Source: Ferrimicrobium sp.
GTDB taxonomy: Bacteria; Actinomycetota; Acidimicrobiia; Acidimicrobiales; Acidimicrobiaceae
DNA: 64,000 nt
Assembly: GCF_027319265.1 (NCBI RefSeq)
Contig: NZ_DAHVNP010000031.1
Location: 124,001 to 188,000, forward strand
Direction of reading: 5' to 3'
Both the position numbers and the translations under genes were made by a program. Shown here in pieces: positions 1 through 8,929 of the stretch. Each line of letters begins with the position of its first letter. Position 1 is the stretch's first letter. Under the pieces are notes generated by a model. That model saw only the letters and a list, made by a program, of their open reading frames with translations, was not told the DNA's origin and did not search any database.

Positions 1-232
1 TGGTGGAGAGAATGACGAAGTCGATATCTGCGGGCGTGATGCCGGCGGAAGAGATAGCGTTTCGTCCTGCCTCGATCGCCAACGAGGTGGTGGTGCCACC
101 AAAACGGCGTTCGTGTATCCCAGTCCGCGATGCGATCCACTCGTCAGAGGTGTCGAGGTACTTTTCAAAATCCGCGTTCGTGACTATTCGTTCTGGCAGG
201 GCTGCCCCGAAACCAGTTATGCGAGCTCCCAT
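1..232 (-). CDS. fabH: 3-oxoacyl-ACP synthase III (KAS III), N-terminal part, cut by the window edge
   Basis: FabH condenses acetyl-CoA (or a branched starter) with malonyl-ACP to begin fatty acid synthesis. Only the first 77 codons lie in the window. The reverse-strand translation from an ATG at 232 begins MGARITGFGAALPERIVTN and continues with LDTSDEWIASRTGIHERR, the conserved opening of KAS III enzymes. The catalytic Cys-His-Asn residues lie beyond the edge. An AAAGGT ribosome-binding site precedes the start. It lies 48 bp downstream of fabD on the same strand, so the two are probably co-transcribed. Identification is firm; whether the full gene is intact cannot be seen. Confidence 0.9.
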   Translation of the reverse strand, partial: MGARITGFGAALPERIVTNADFEKYLDTSDEWIASRTGIHERRFGGTTTSLAIEAGRNAISSAGITPADIDFVILST

Positions 233-280
233 GGTGACCTTTCTTTATGCGATAGTTGTCGGATGATCATTGAGCATCGC

Positions 281-1486
281 CTACTTGTCGGCTAGCGATT
301 GGTCAGAGACCGTGAGCCAGGCGATCGGCTGTCCTGTGGTAACACGCTCTCCTGATAATGCAATCATTCCTTGAAGGGTCCCCGCAAAAGGCGAGCGCAG
401 CTCGGCATCACCTATCGTGCCAAGGAGTTGCCCCACGAAAATAGCGTCCCCGACGACACAATTAGCACTCTCCGGCTCAAAGATACCAGTCGACGGTGCG
501 ACAACGAGGCGTTCAGTGCCATACAGCCGCTCGCCTTGGTGCGAGGTTGCCCAGTCGTCCATTGGTCCCTGGGAAGCGACCAATGCGAGCAACTTTTCTA
601 GATCTGCCGGTGTCGCGATCGATAGTACAGAGAGTTCAGGTGCGGTGCGTTTCATTAGATTGGTCAACACCCCTCCCGGTCCAACCTCGAGCACCAACCG
701 TGGTTTGAGTTCCCGCAGGTATTGGATCGTCTCCTCCCAACGCACGGAGTGTGTCAGTTGGTCTGCGAGCAGAGCTGGCCAGTCTGCAGCCTCTACGTGC
801 TCTCGGGCATCGACGTTTGCAATGACGGGAACCTCAAGATCGTAGAATTTGGTTGCTTCGATGGCTTTGAACAGGCGTTCACGTGCTGCCTCCATGTAGG
901 GAGAATGAAAGGCGCCACCCACTTTCAGGCGCGTTACTCGCTTGACTCCAAACTCCTTTGCGCGCGCCTCGACTTGGGCAACGGTATCGTGGGTGCCTGA
1001 GAGGACGATCTGTGATGCGGAGTTGTGGTTGGCCACCCACAGGTCGCCCGGAATGCTTTCGCAAATCGCCCTGGCAACGTCGAGATCTGCGCCAAGCAAG
1101 GCGATCATGGCCCCAGGTTGCGCCTCTGCAGCGATCGCCATCGCTTCGCCTCGTTCTTGAACGAGGCGAAGCCCTGCGTCGAAGGCGAGGCCGCCGGCTG
1201 CTACCAGTGCTGCATACTCCCCAAGGGAGTGTCCCGCGCAGACCTGGGGGGCGACGCCGAGACGCTCTACCGCGTCGAGTGCCACCATGGAGAGCAAAAA
1301 GGTGGAGATCTGGGTATTGCGGGTGATCTGGAGCATCTCCGAATCAGCGTCGGTTAGGAGGTGGGTCAGATCGCGGTCGAGAACGTTGCTTGCCTCTTCG
1401 ACCAATTCGAAGGAGGGATGGTCGGCCCAGGGTGCACCCATCCCAGGTTGCTGTGATCCCTGTCCTGGAAAGACAAAGGCAATCAT
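281..1486 (-). CDS. fabD: Malonyl-CoA:ACP transacylase with a C-terminal biotinyl/lipoyl-carrier-like domain
   Basis: FabD moves malonyl groups from CoA to acyl carrier protein in fatty acid synthesis. Residues 1 to about 310 are a complete FabD: the FPGQGSQ motif at residues 6-12, the nucleophile Ser87 in GHSLGEY, and His194 in GAFHSPY. The protein is 401 residues against a usual 300-320. The extra tail (about 325-392) reads as a biotinyl/lipoyl hammerhead (VVAPSTGIFEP, then ELRSPFAGTL and GERVTTGQPIAWL). The turn that would carry the modified lysine is IGDAEL, so no biotin or lipoate can be attached there. The ATG at 1486 has a good GGAGGTGA site. It is followed by fabH. FabD assignment is secure; the tail domain is a motif-level call. 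Confidence 0.92.
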   Translation of the reverse strand: MIAFVFPGQGSQQPGMGAPWADHPSFELVEEASNVLDRDLTHLLTDADSEMLQITRNTQISTFLLSMVALDAVERLGVAPQVCAGHSLGEYAALVAAGGLAFDAGLRLVQERGEAMAIAAEAQPGAMIALLGADLDVARAICESIPGDLWVANHNSASQIVLSGTHDTVAQVEARAKEFGVKRVTRLKVGGAFHSPYMEAARERLFKAIEATKFYDLEVPVIANVDAREHVEAADWPALLADQLTHSVRWEETIQYLRELKPRLVLEVGPGGVLTNLMKRTAPELSVLSIATPADLEKLLALVASQGPMDDWATSHQGERLYGTERLVVAPSTGIFEPESANCVVGDAIFVGQLLGTIGDAELRSPFAGTLQGMIALSGERVTTGQPIAWLTVSDQSLADK

Positions 1487-1610
1487 TGCTGCATCTCACC
1501 TCCATAGTCAACCTGTCGAGCCATTCCGGCGTTTTCCTGTTAAGTACTTTGATGTCGGCGAGGCCTGATTGGTTACACCTGCGTCGCACATTATGCTGAT
1601 TCCTCTAGTA

Positions 1611-1696
1611 GCCCGGGTGGTGGAATGGTAGACACGGAGGCCTCAAAAGCCTCTGCTCGCAAGGGCGTGCGGGTTCGAATCCCGCCCCGGGTACCA
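1611..1696 (+). tRNA. tRNA-Leu, anticodon CAA
   Basis: A class II tRNA with acceptor strands GCCCGGG and CCCGGGT (a G-U pair at the first position), anticodon stem GAGGC/GCCTC around the loop CTCAAAA (anticodon CAA at 1644-1646), a long variable arm, and the T arm GCGGG-TTCGAAT-CCCGC. The CCA end is encoded. It reads leucine UUG codons. It stands alone between fabD and the hydrolase gene. Confidence 0.96.
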
Positions 1697-1975
1697 TCGG
1701 TCGAGCGATCGGCCTCGTGGGTGACCGGGACAAGGCCCCAACAGCAGCGTTCGTGCTGCCTTATTGATGCCGATACCTAGCGTTCGAAGTTACTGGCCCG
1801 AATATACGAGCCCGAAGAGACGAGACAGCCCAGTGTGCGACCGGCTTTCGGCCCGATCTCTGGGCTAGCTGATCAAGCGAGTAACCAACATCGCGAACCG
1901 CGAGGAGGTGCTTCTCCAAGAGCGTGGACAAGCTGGCATCGTCGTGCCGTGGCTACTCCTTGGTCGATGACAACC

Positions 1976-2635
1976 TCACGTGGCTAGATTGACCAGATAG
2001 GGATTTACCTGGCGTTCATGACCAATGGTCGTGGTTTCTCCATGACCAGGGAAAACCGGTAATTCGTCGGGGAGAGGAAGGATCTTTGTTCTCATCGATT
2101 CCATGAGGAGTTCAGAGGAACCCCCAGGCAGGTCCGTGCGACCAATCGAACCCTTGAAGAGATGATCTCCGGTGAAGAGCACCTTGCCTTCGGGCAGCGT
2201 CGCCATGATGCAGATCGACCCAGGTGTGTGTCCTGGAGTGTCGATAGCGACAAAATCCATCCCCGACCCCTTGACATGATCCCCTTCGCTGAAATCTTCA
2301 ATCAGCTCAGGTTCACGCAGGTCGAGCCCTGTTGCTCTCAGCGCTTCTCGGAGCATGCCGCTCGCCTGGAGAGGGTCGCGTAGATAGTGTGCATCTCCAG
2401 GATGCCGATAGACACGCGAATCCGGGTACTGGGTGGAGACAGTGCGGATGCCTCCGGTATGATCGACATGACCGTGCGTAGCGATGATCGCCTTTGGGAT
2501 CAGCTGGTGTTGCGTGATAAGGTCCACGATTGCATCGGGGTTAGGTGGACAGTCGATGATCACACACTCCTTGTTATCGGCTGAGATGATCCACGTGTTG
2601 GTGGCCGCGACCCATAGTGATCGGCCGATGATCAT
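1976..2635 (-). CDS. Metallo-beta-lactamase-fold hydrolase, glyoxalase II-like
   Basis: A 219-residue single-domain hydrolase. It carries the zinc motif THGHVDH (HxHxDH), a second ligand region DTPGHTPGSI, the aspartate in LFTGDHLF, and a terminal FPGHGE histidine. These are all the metal-binding positions of the MBL fold, in the order seen in hydroxyacylglutathione hydrolases and related thioesterases. The start at 2635 follows GAAGGGAGC. Close relatives in actinobacteria are usually annotated only as MBL-fold proteins. The substrate cannot be inferred; the neighbours (tRNA, divergent ANTAR regulator) give no help. Confidence 0.85.
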   Translation of the reverse strand: MIIGRSLWVAATNTWIISADNKECVIIDCPPNPDAIVDLITQHQLIPKAIIATHGHVDHTGGIRTVSTQYPDSRVYRHPGDAHYLRDPLQASGMLREALRATGLDLREPELIEDFSEGDHVKGSGMDFVAIDTPGHTPGSICIMATLPEGKVLFTGDHLFKGSIGRTDLPGGSSELLMESMRTKILPLPDELPVFPGHGETTTIGHERQVNPYLVNLAT

Positions 2636-2750
2636 CGATGCTCCCTTCGTGGCAGTGCAAATGGCACCCGTTCTGGTGGTTAGCGCCTAGCTTACTAGGG
2701 AACACAAATGTAGTAGTAGCGGATTGGTTCGGGAGGCAGTGAGGAACGAC

Positions 2751-3353
2751 ATGACACAGCGAATCATCATTGCAGAGGATGAGGCCATCATTCGACGTGA
2801 CCTCAAAGAGATGCTTATTGCCGAGGGTTACGATGTCGTAGCCGATGTTGGGCGCGGTGATGAAGCGCTTGAAGCGGTTCGTACCATGCGCCCGGCCGCC
2901 GCGGTTTTGGACGTCAAAATGCCCGGCATGGATGGGCTAACCGTTGCTGAAGCCATCAATGCTGAGCACCTCTGTGCCGTGATCATCCTCACCGCCTTCT
3001 CGCAACGATCTCTGGTGGAGCAGGCTCGAGAAGCTGGCGTGATGGCCTACCTCGTGAAGCCATTCCAAGCCAATGATCTCGTGCCCGCCATCGAACTTGC
3101 TCTCGCTCGCTTCGACGAGAAGATGCTGGTGGAGGGGGAGCTTGAGCGTATTCATGATGAGCGCCGCAGACTCGAAGAGAAGTTGGAGACGCGGGTGATC
3201 ATGGATCGCGCCAAGGCCCGGCTGATGGATGAGTATCAGCTTTCCGAGTCCGAGGCATTCCGATTCTTGCAGAAGACCGCGATGGATACCCGTGGCAGAG
3301 TCAAGGACGTGGCGGAGAGGGTGATCGATGGAGACCTTAAACCTGGACAGTGA
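2751..3353 (+). CDS. pdtaR: Response regulator with C-terminal ANTAR RNA-binding domain (PdtaR type)
   Basis: A 200-residue regulator. An N-terminal receiver domain (RIIIAEDEAIIRRDL, phospho-acceptor Asp in AAVLDVKMPGMDG, Thr/Ser in ILTAFSQ, Lys in YLVKPF) is followed by a coiled linker and an ANTAR domain (about 135-190: ARLMDEYQLSESEAFRFLQ). ANTAR domains bind paired hexaloop hairpins in mRNA and act as antiterminators; mycobacterial PdtaR is phosphorylated by the kinase PdtaS, which is not in this window. I chose the ATG at 2751, preceded by GAGG, over an in-frame GTG at 2724. Its last 26 bp overlap polA, as expected for translational coupling; pdtaR also lies close to polA in mycobacteria. 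Confidence 0.88.
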   Translation: MTQRIIIAEDEAIIRRDLKEMLIAEGYDVVADVGRGDEALEAVRTMRPAAAVLDVKMPGMDGLTVAEAINAEHLCAVIILTAFSQRSLVEQAREAGVMAYLVKPFQANDLVPAIELALARFDEKMLVEGELERIHDERRRLEEKLETRVIMDRAKARLMDEYQLSESEAFRFLQKTAMDTRGRVKDVAERVIDGDLKPGQ

Positions 3354-5991
3354 TAGCAATAGCCCTCGAAGGCTTCTTGCGATCGATGGCTATTCCTTGA
3401 TGTTTCGAGCGTTCTTTGCGATTCCTCCGATGCAGGGGCCGAGCGGCCCCACCAACGCACTCTTTGGTTTTTTTCGCATGGTTATCTCGGCAGTGAGTCA
3501 ATTTCAACCGACCCACATAGCGGTGGCACTTGATCATCCCTCGCCAACCTTCCGCGATGAGCTGTTTGCTGACTATAAAGGGGGAAGAGCAACCACTCCA
3601 GATGAACTCCGATTCCAGTTGGATGCGGTTCGGGGTCTTTTACGGGCACTGGAGATTCGGACGATCGAGATGCCGGGGTATGAGGCGGATGATGTGATTG
3701 CAACGCTGACCCGCGTCGCCGAGGAGCAACAGTTCCGGGTAGATATCGTTACTGGAGATCGAGATATTCTCCAGCTGGTTGCAGATCCCCTCGTACGCGT
3801 CCATCTAACGAAGCAAGGGGTTTCGAACCTGGGAACGATGGATGAGGCCGCCATGATAGAGAAGTATGGGGTCACTGCCCGGCAGTACTGCGACTTCGCG
3901 GTTTTGCGAGGCGACAAATCCGATAATCTTCCAGGGGTTCGTGGTATCGGTCCCAAGACGGCTGCCCTTCTTCTTCATCAATATGACAATCTTGATGGCA
4001 TCCTTGCCAACGCAGCGGAGTTGCCGGCCCGTCAACGGTTGGCTTTGGAGGAGTCGGCCCCGGAGCTACCCCTGTTTCGGCAACTGGCGGCACTTGACCG
4101 AAGAGTGCCGATTGAGGTATCGCTCGATGAGTTGCGCATGCCTACGCAGATCGATCATGCTGGCGCAGAGCGACTCTTTGTTGGCTCGTTTGGGTTGCGT
4201 TCCGCGTACGAGAAGCTGAGCGAACTCGTCGGACATCGAGTGAGCGAGGACGATCATCGGGATCTGGTAACCACGACGGAGGCTGCCGCCTCGTTGGGGG
4301 CACTCTTGGCCAAGGAGCCAGAACTACTCGCCGTAACGGCACGATTCGATGGTGAAACCGGGAGGTCGTCACCGACGATCCTTGGCGTTGGTGCCAGTGT
4401 TGAGGATGGGACGACCGCTGTCTGGCTTACTTCGACGCCATGTCGACCTGGAGGCTCACTTGAGGCCGTTGGGCTCGCCGGCGTCTCCTTAGCCGGCATC
4501 GGCCTCAAGGAGCTGCTGCGGTCATTGAGTCTCACCTGCCAAAAGGAGCTCGATCCTGGTGAACTTTATGATCTAGGAGTGCTCGCCTACGTTCTCGATG
4601 CCTCAGAGCGACGCACCGATCTACACGCAGTGGCCGAGCTGCTCCAGGTGAGCTGGACAGAAGAGGAACCACAGGGTCTCTTTGACGGCAATCTGTTGGA
4701 GGGTAGGTTGCGCCAAGAACTCGGAGCTATCCCGCAACTACTCTCCCTCATGCTCGCACGTATCGAGGCCGAGGACGTCGTTCGTTTGGCGAAAGAGATC
4801 GAGCTACCGCTGGTCAAGGTGTTGACGCGCATGGAGATTGCGGGCGTTGCAGTTGATCGAGGAGTGCTCGAAGAGATCGGCGCAGCTCTTGCCTCTGACG
4901 CGGAATCGACCCTCACCGCTATCCATGCACTCACGGGTCCGTCCTTTAATCCCAATTCTCCGAAGCAGCTTGGGACGATGCTCTTCGATCAGTTGGGTTT
5001 GCCGACGGGCAAAAAGACCAAGACGGGCTACTCGACCGATGCGCGAGTTTTGGAGGGCCTCCGGGATCAACACCCACTGGTTGGCCTGGTGCTGCGATTC
5101 CGGGAGTTGGATAAGCTTCATTCCACGTTTTATGAGGGGCTCAAAGCTGAGGTCGCCAAGGATGGCAGGATTCACGCGACCTTCAACCAAACGGTGGCGA
5201 GGACCGGTCGGATCTCTTCGGAGCATCCGAACCTCCAGAATATCCCGGTTCGTTCTGAGGAGGGACGTCAGTTCCGTAGGGTCTTTGTTGCTCCTACCGG
5301 TTCGCTTCTGGTCGCCGCAGATTACTCGCAAATTGAGCTACGAATTCTCGCGCATCTCAGCGGTGATCCGCGCCTTATCGAGGCATTGCGCGGCAGCGGC
5401 GATGTGCATGCGATGGTTGCAGCCTCGATCTATGGAGTCCAGCCAGACCAGGTCAGTTATGAACAACGTGCGGTCGCCAAAATGGTGGCCTATGGCCTCT
5501 CCTATGGGATGGAGACCTATGGGTTGGCCACGCGACTCGGGATCGCGAATGAGGAGGCGGAGGCGATTCTTTCGGCGTTCTTTAGTGCCTTTCCAGGGTT
5601 GAAGGAGTACCGGGAGCGTGTCATCCAAGAGGCTCGGGAACGGGGATACACGACGACGCTGCTCGGCCGCCGCAGGTACTTACCAGAGTTGCGCTCTGGT
5701 AATCGAGCACTTCGTCAAGGTGCAGAGCGTCAGGCGATGAATGCACCGACCCAGGGTCTTGCAGCGGATATTTTCAAGATGGCATTGGTGGCACTCGACC
5801 AGCGACTTGCAGGGACTGAGGCCCGATTGGTGCTCCAAATCCATGACGAAGTTGTTGTTGAGGCACCGAGTGCGGATGCCAAAGGTGTCGCTGATGTGGT
5901 TGAGTCGACACTCACCGGTGTGATGGACCTTGCGGTACCGTTGGTCGTAAACGTTGGCATCGGTGCGAATTGGGCGGAGGCCAGGCGGTAG
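3328..5991 (+). CDS. polA: DNA polymerase I
   Basis: An 887-residue family A polymerase that fills gaps after excision repair and removes Okazaki primers. Domains: 5' nuclease (about 15-300; YSLMFRAFFA, ADDVIATL, GDRDILQLV, GVRGIGPKTA); a middle exonuclease-like domain (about 310-480) in which I cannot see the DEDD catalytic residues, as in other actinobacteria, so proofreading is probably absent; and the polymerase domain with Asp665 of motif A (DYSQIELRILAHLSGD), the O-helix region and His839-Asp840 of motif C (QIHDEVVVEA). The start overlaps pdtaR and has GGAGAGG upstream. rpsA follows after 146 bp with its own leader. Confidence 0.97.
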   Translation: METLNLDSDSNSPRRLLAIDGYSLMFRAFFAIPPMQGPSGPTNALFGFFRMVISAVSQFQPTHIAVALDHPSPTFRDELFADYKGGRATTPDELRFQLDAVRGLLRALEIRTIEMPGYEADDVIATLTRVAEEQQFRVDIVTGDRDILQLVADPLVRVHLTKQGVSNLGTMDEAAMIEKYGVTARQYCDFAVLRGDKSDNLPGVRGIGPKTAALLLHQYDNLDGILANAAELPARQRLALEESAPELPLFRQLAALDRRVPIEVSLDELRMPTQIDHAGAERLFVGSFGLRSAYEKLSELVGHRVSEDDHRDLVTTTEAAASLGALLAKEPELLAVTARFDGETGRSSPTILGVGASVEDGTTAVWLTSTPCRPGGSLEAVGLAGVSLAGIGLKELLRSLSLTCQKELDPGELYDLGVLAYVLDASERRTDLHAVAELLQVSWTEEEPQGLFDGNLLEGRLRQELGAIPQLLSLMLARIEAEDVVRLAKEIELPLVKVLTRMEIAGVAVDRGVLEEIGAALASDAESTLTAIHALTGPSFNPNSPKQLGTMLFDQLGLPTGKKTKTGYSTDARVLEGLRDQHPLVGLVLRFRELDKLHSTFYEGLKAEVAKDGRIHATFNQTVARTGRISSEHPNLQNIPVRSEEGRQFRRVFVAPTGSLLVAADYSQIELRILAHLSGDPRLIEALRGSGDVHAMVAASIYGVQPDQVSYEQRAVAKMVAYGLSYGMETYGLATRLGIANEEAEAILSAFFSAFPGLKEYRERVIQEARERGYTTTLLGRRRYLPELRSGNRALRQGAERQAMNAPTQGLAADIFKMALVALDQRLAGTEARLVLQIHDEVVVEAPSADAKGVADVVESTLTGVMDLAVPLVVNVGIGANWAEARR

Positions 5992-6076
5992 ACCGCTTGG
6001 GTTAACTCTTGGAGAACAGCGGGAGGAATTTATTCCGTCGGAGCCGGGACGAACAGAATTGGGCTATCATTATCTG

Positions 6077-6093
6077 AGAGTCGTGAAGACTCT
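6077..6093. promoter_or_regulatory. Inverted repeat in the rpsA leader
   Basis: A perfect dyad, AGAGTC-gtgaa-GACTCT, lies 45 bp upstream of the rpsA start in an AT-rich spacer. It could be an operator or an RNA hairpin in the rpsA 5' leader. Ribosomal protein S1 represses its own mRNA in E. coli, so a leader structure would make sense, but nothing here shows autoregulation. Confidence 0.35.
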
Positions 6094-6137
6094 AATTGTA
6101 TTGGTTCAATTTTTGAAATATTCGGGTAAGGAAGTTC

Positions 6138-7385
6138 ATGAGCGAAGCGGACGTGGCAGCAGAAGGCGTAGCCGATGCGGCCGCAGATACCATTGTGGTA
6201 GACGATCTTGGCGAGATGGGTCTTGAGGATGCCATCGCAAAGAGTGTTGTCGACTTCGACGAGGGGGATGTGGTCATCGGCACCGTCGTCAAAGTCGACA
6301 AGGACGAGGTCCTTTTGGACATCGGGTACAAGTCGGAGGGGGTTATTCCGCTTCGTGAGCTGTCGATCCGTAAGGATGTCGCCCCAAGCGAGGTCGTGAG
6401 CCCCGGCGATAAGATCGAGGCGCTGGTCCTGCAAAAAGAGGATAAGGAGGGACGCCTCGTTCTCTCCAAGAAGCGCGCACAGTTCGAGAAGGCGTGGAAG
6501 GAGATCGAGGCGATCAAGGCTCGCGATGGGGTAGTCCGAGGTGAGATCATCGAACTCGTCAAGGGCGGGCTGATCGTGGACATCGGTCTTCGTGGTTTTC
6601 TTCCCGCCTCATTGGTGGATCTGCGGCGCGTCCGCGATCTCACTCCCATGATTGGGCAGGACATCGAGGCAAAGATTATCGAGCTCGACCGCAATCGGAA
6701 CAACGTCGTGCTGTCGCGCCGCGCCTTCCTTGAGGAGAATCAACGCGAGCAGCGAGAGGAATTCCTTACCAGCATTCGGCCTGGAGAGGTGAAGAAGGGC
6801 GTCGTCTCTTCTATCGTTCACTTTGGCGTATTTGTTGATCTTGGTGGGATGGACGGCTTGGTCCATGTCTCCGAACTCTCATGGAATCATGTGGATCATC
6901 CCTCATCAGTGGTATCCGTCGGCGACGAGGTCCAGGTCCTGGTCCTTGAGGTCGATCAAGACACCGAGCGGATCTCACTCTCGTTGAAGGCAACACAGCG
7001 CGATCCCTGGCAGGAGTTTGCGGCCGCTCATAAGGTCGGCGAACTCGTCTACGGTCGTGTGACGAAGCTGGTTCCGTTTGGCTGCTTCGTGCAAGTTGCC
7101 ACCGGCATTGAGGGCCTGGTGCATATCTCAGAGATGGCACTCCACCATGTGGATCTGCCTGAGCAGGTAGTCACCGTTGGTGAAGAGTTGTGGGTGAAGA
7201 TCATCGATTTGGATCCACAGCGCCGTCGCATCAGTCTCTCGATTCGCCAAGCGCTTGAGGGGGGTGAACTCGCTCCGGAGTATCGTGATGCGTTTGCAGA
7301 ATATGGATACGACGAAGAGGGTAACTTCATCGGCCCAGCCGAAGGCGACGACGGGGCCGTCGAGACCAACGAAGACACCGAGTAA
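6138..7385 (+). CDS. rpsA: 30S ribosomal protein S1
   Basis: A 415-residue RNA-binding protein that helps recruit mRNA to the 30S subunit. Four S1 (OB-fold) repeats can be read at about 40-112, 130-197, 214-285 and 298-371; the third and fourth are most canonical (FGVFVDLGGMDGLVHVSELS and FGCFVQVATGIEGLVHISEM). The acidic N-terminus and the acidic tail are unstructured. Four repeats is the usual actinobacterial number, against six in E. coli. ATG with AAGGAAG upstream. coaE starts 17 bp after the stop, as in mycobacteria. Confidence 0.97.
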   Translation: MSEADVAAEGVADAAADTIVVDDLGEMGLEDAIAKSVVDFDEGDVVIGTVVKVDKDEVLLDIGYKSEGVIPLRELSIRKDVAPSEVVSPGDKIEALVLQKEDKEGRLVLSKKRAQFEKAWKEIEAIKARDGVVRGEIIELVKGGLIVDIGLRGFLPASLVDLRRVRDLTPMIGQDIEAKIIELDRNRNNVVLSRRAFLEENQREQREEFLTSIRPGEVKKGVVSSIVHFGVFVDLGGMDGLVHVSELSWNHVDHPSSVVSVGDEVQVLVLEVDQDTERISLSLKATQRDPWQEFAAAHKVGELVYGRVTKLVPFGCFVQVATGIEGLVHISEMALHHVDLPEQVVTVGEELWVKIIDLDPQRRRISLSIRQALEGGELAPEYRDAFAEYGYDEEGNFIGPAEGDDGAVETNEDTE

Positions 7386-7401
7386 TCGACCGGCTCGCAA
7401 C

Positions 7402-8022
7402 GTGGCGGGTCAGACCCATCGAACCCGAGTCATCGCGGTCACCGGAACGATCGGTTCTGGCAAGACTGCGGTGCTCGGGTTTTTTGCGCGTGCCGGTATT
7501 CCTACCATCAGTGCTGATGTAGTCGCGCGCGAGGTGGTAGCCCCTGGTACTCCGGGTTTACGTTCGCTGGTCGAGGCCTTTGGCTCTGACATTCTCACGG
7601 AAGATGGGGCGCTCGATCGGCAGAGACTTGCGGAACGCGTATTCGGCGATGACCTGGAGCGGCGGCGGTTAAATGGGCTCACGCATCCGCTCATCCGTTC
7701 CCGGATGGGCGAACTGGTCAAGCACTATCGAGAGCAAGGTGCCGATGTGGTTGTCCTTGAGATTCCCCTGCTTGAGGAGCGCACGATCAAAGAGTACGAA
7801 ATCGATGATGTGCTGGTAGTCGTGATACCCAAGGAGCTCGCCTTGGAGCGACTCGTGAACCAGCGAGGGATGGACCCACACGATGCCGTCGCTCGTCTGG
7901 AGGTCCAGGCAAGCGATGAGGATCGTGAGAGGTTTGCGCGTTGGAGGGTGGTCAATGATGGCTCCTTCGATGGCCTTGCCTCCCAGGTTGCCAAGATTAT
8001 CGAAGAAGTCAAGAACTCCTAG
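7402..8022 (+). CDS. coaE: Dephospho-CoA kinase
   Basis: CoaE phosphorylates the 3'-hydroxyl of dephospho-CoA, the last step of coenzyme A synthesis. The P-loop GTIGSGKT stands near the N-terminus, followed by ISADVVAREVV (substrate-binding Asp) and the lid/adenine region VNQRGMDPHDAVARL. A longer in-frame reading begins inside rpsA (7255), but the family's usual length (about 200) fits a GTG at 7402, giving 206 residues and MAGQTHRTRVIAVTG at the start. No strong ribosome-binding site is visible, so it probably depends on rpsA transcription and re-initiation. Confidence 0.93.
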   Translation: MAGQTHRTRVIAVTGTIGSGKTAVLGFFARAGIPTISADVVAREVVAPGTPGLRSLVEAFGSDILTEDGALDRQRLAERVFGDDLERRRLNGLTHPLIRSRMGELVKHYREQGADVVVLEIPLLEERTIKEYEIDDVLVVVIPKELALERLVNQRGMDPHDAVARLEVQASDEDRERFARWRVVNDGSFDGLASQVAKIIEEVKNS

Positions 8023-8060
8023 CGGCGCGCCGATACTGGAACTCATCCAGGAGGTGCGGG

Positions 8061-8885
8061 TTGGATCTTATTTCTGCGGAGGATATCAATCAAAGGATTG
8101 AAGTTCTTGAGGCGTCCCATGCGGTGGCGACGCGGCTCCTGGCGCTTGTTGAGCGTGATGATGTTGGAGCACGAGAGGTTGCTACGGTTCTTAGCGCTGA
8201 CCCCGTGCTCGTCCAGCGCATCATGCGGATGGCGAACTCCGCCTACTACGGGACGGGAGGTCGGGTCAGGGAGCTCCATGCAGCCATCGCGATTCTCGGC
8301 TTTGACGCCGTGAAGTCGTTGGCGCTCACCTCCTTCGTAGAGGGCACAGGGACGATCACACCTCAAGACTGGGAGCATTCGATCACCTCAGCCGTCGGAG
8401 CAGCGGAGGTCGCCCGGATGATCGGTGCTGATCAGCAGCAGGCATTCTCACTCGCGCTCTTACATGATATCGGCGAGGCGGTCATCGCAAGTCTTGATTC
8501 GACCTTTCATGAGTTGCTAGCGAATAGGAGAGCGATGCCGTTGACGGCCGATGGTGAGTTGACGATGCTGGCAGTTGAACGTAAGCGCTATGGCCTCCAT
8601 CACGCAGCGATCGGCGCCGACATGCTAGAGAGTTGGAACTTTCATCCTGATCTGGTCCAGGCGGTTGCACAACACCACACCCCGAAGGGTTCTCTCTCGC
8701 GAACCCATGCTGCGCTGGTCGATGGGGACCGGATCGCACACCTCATCACCTGCGGGTTGAGCCTAGACCAGATCCGTGAGACTCCAATGGTGCTCTTACC
8801 ACACTACGTCGACGATGCGCGGCTAGCGGGCGTCATAGCCAACATACAGGCACGATCGGCCGCCATGATTGCGGACCTGTTCTAG
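8061..8885 (+). CDS. HDOD domain signalling protein
   Basis: A 274-residue protein made of one HDOD domain: SADPVLVQRIMRMANSAYYG and ELHAAIAILGFDAVKSLAL are diagnostic, and ALLHDIGEAVI provides the HD pair. HDOD proteins are scaffolds or regulators in stress, motility and second-messenger signalling; most lack demonstrated hydrolase activity. The start is TTG at 8061, chosen because an excellent AGGAGGTG stands directly upstream. It follows coaE by 38 bp and could be its last operon partner. No partner domain shows what it senses. Confidence 0.85.
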   Translation: MDLISAEDINQRIEVLEASHAVATRLLALVERDDVGAREVATVLSADPVLVQRIMRMANSAYYGTGGRVRELHAAIAILGFDAVKSLALTSFVEGTGTITPQDWEHSITSAVGAAEVARMIGADQQQAFSLALLHDIGEAVIASLDSTFHELLANRRAMPLTADGELTMLAVERKRYGLHHAAIGADMLESWNFHPDLVQAVAQHHTPKGSLSRTHAALVDGDRIAHLITCGLSLDQIRETPMVLLPHYVDDARLAGVIANIQARSAAMIADLF

Positions 8886-8929
8886 CAGTTAGAGGCCTTG
8901 AGTACGACGGTAGCTGTCGAGCTGCTGCG

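Noticed and set aside
113-1600. Numerous plus-strand open frames across the fabD/fabH region
   Set aside because: They are shadows of the minus-strand genes: no family motifs, Arg/Ser-rich composition, and they overlap conserved catalytic segments of FabD.
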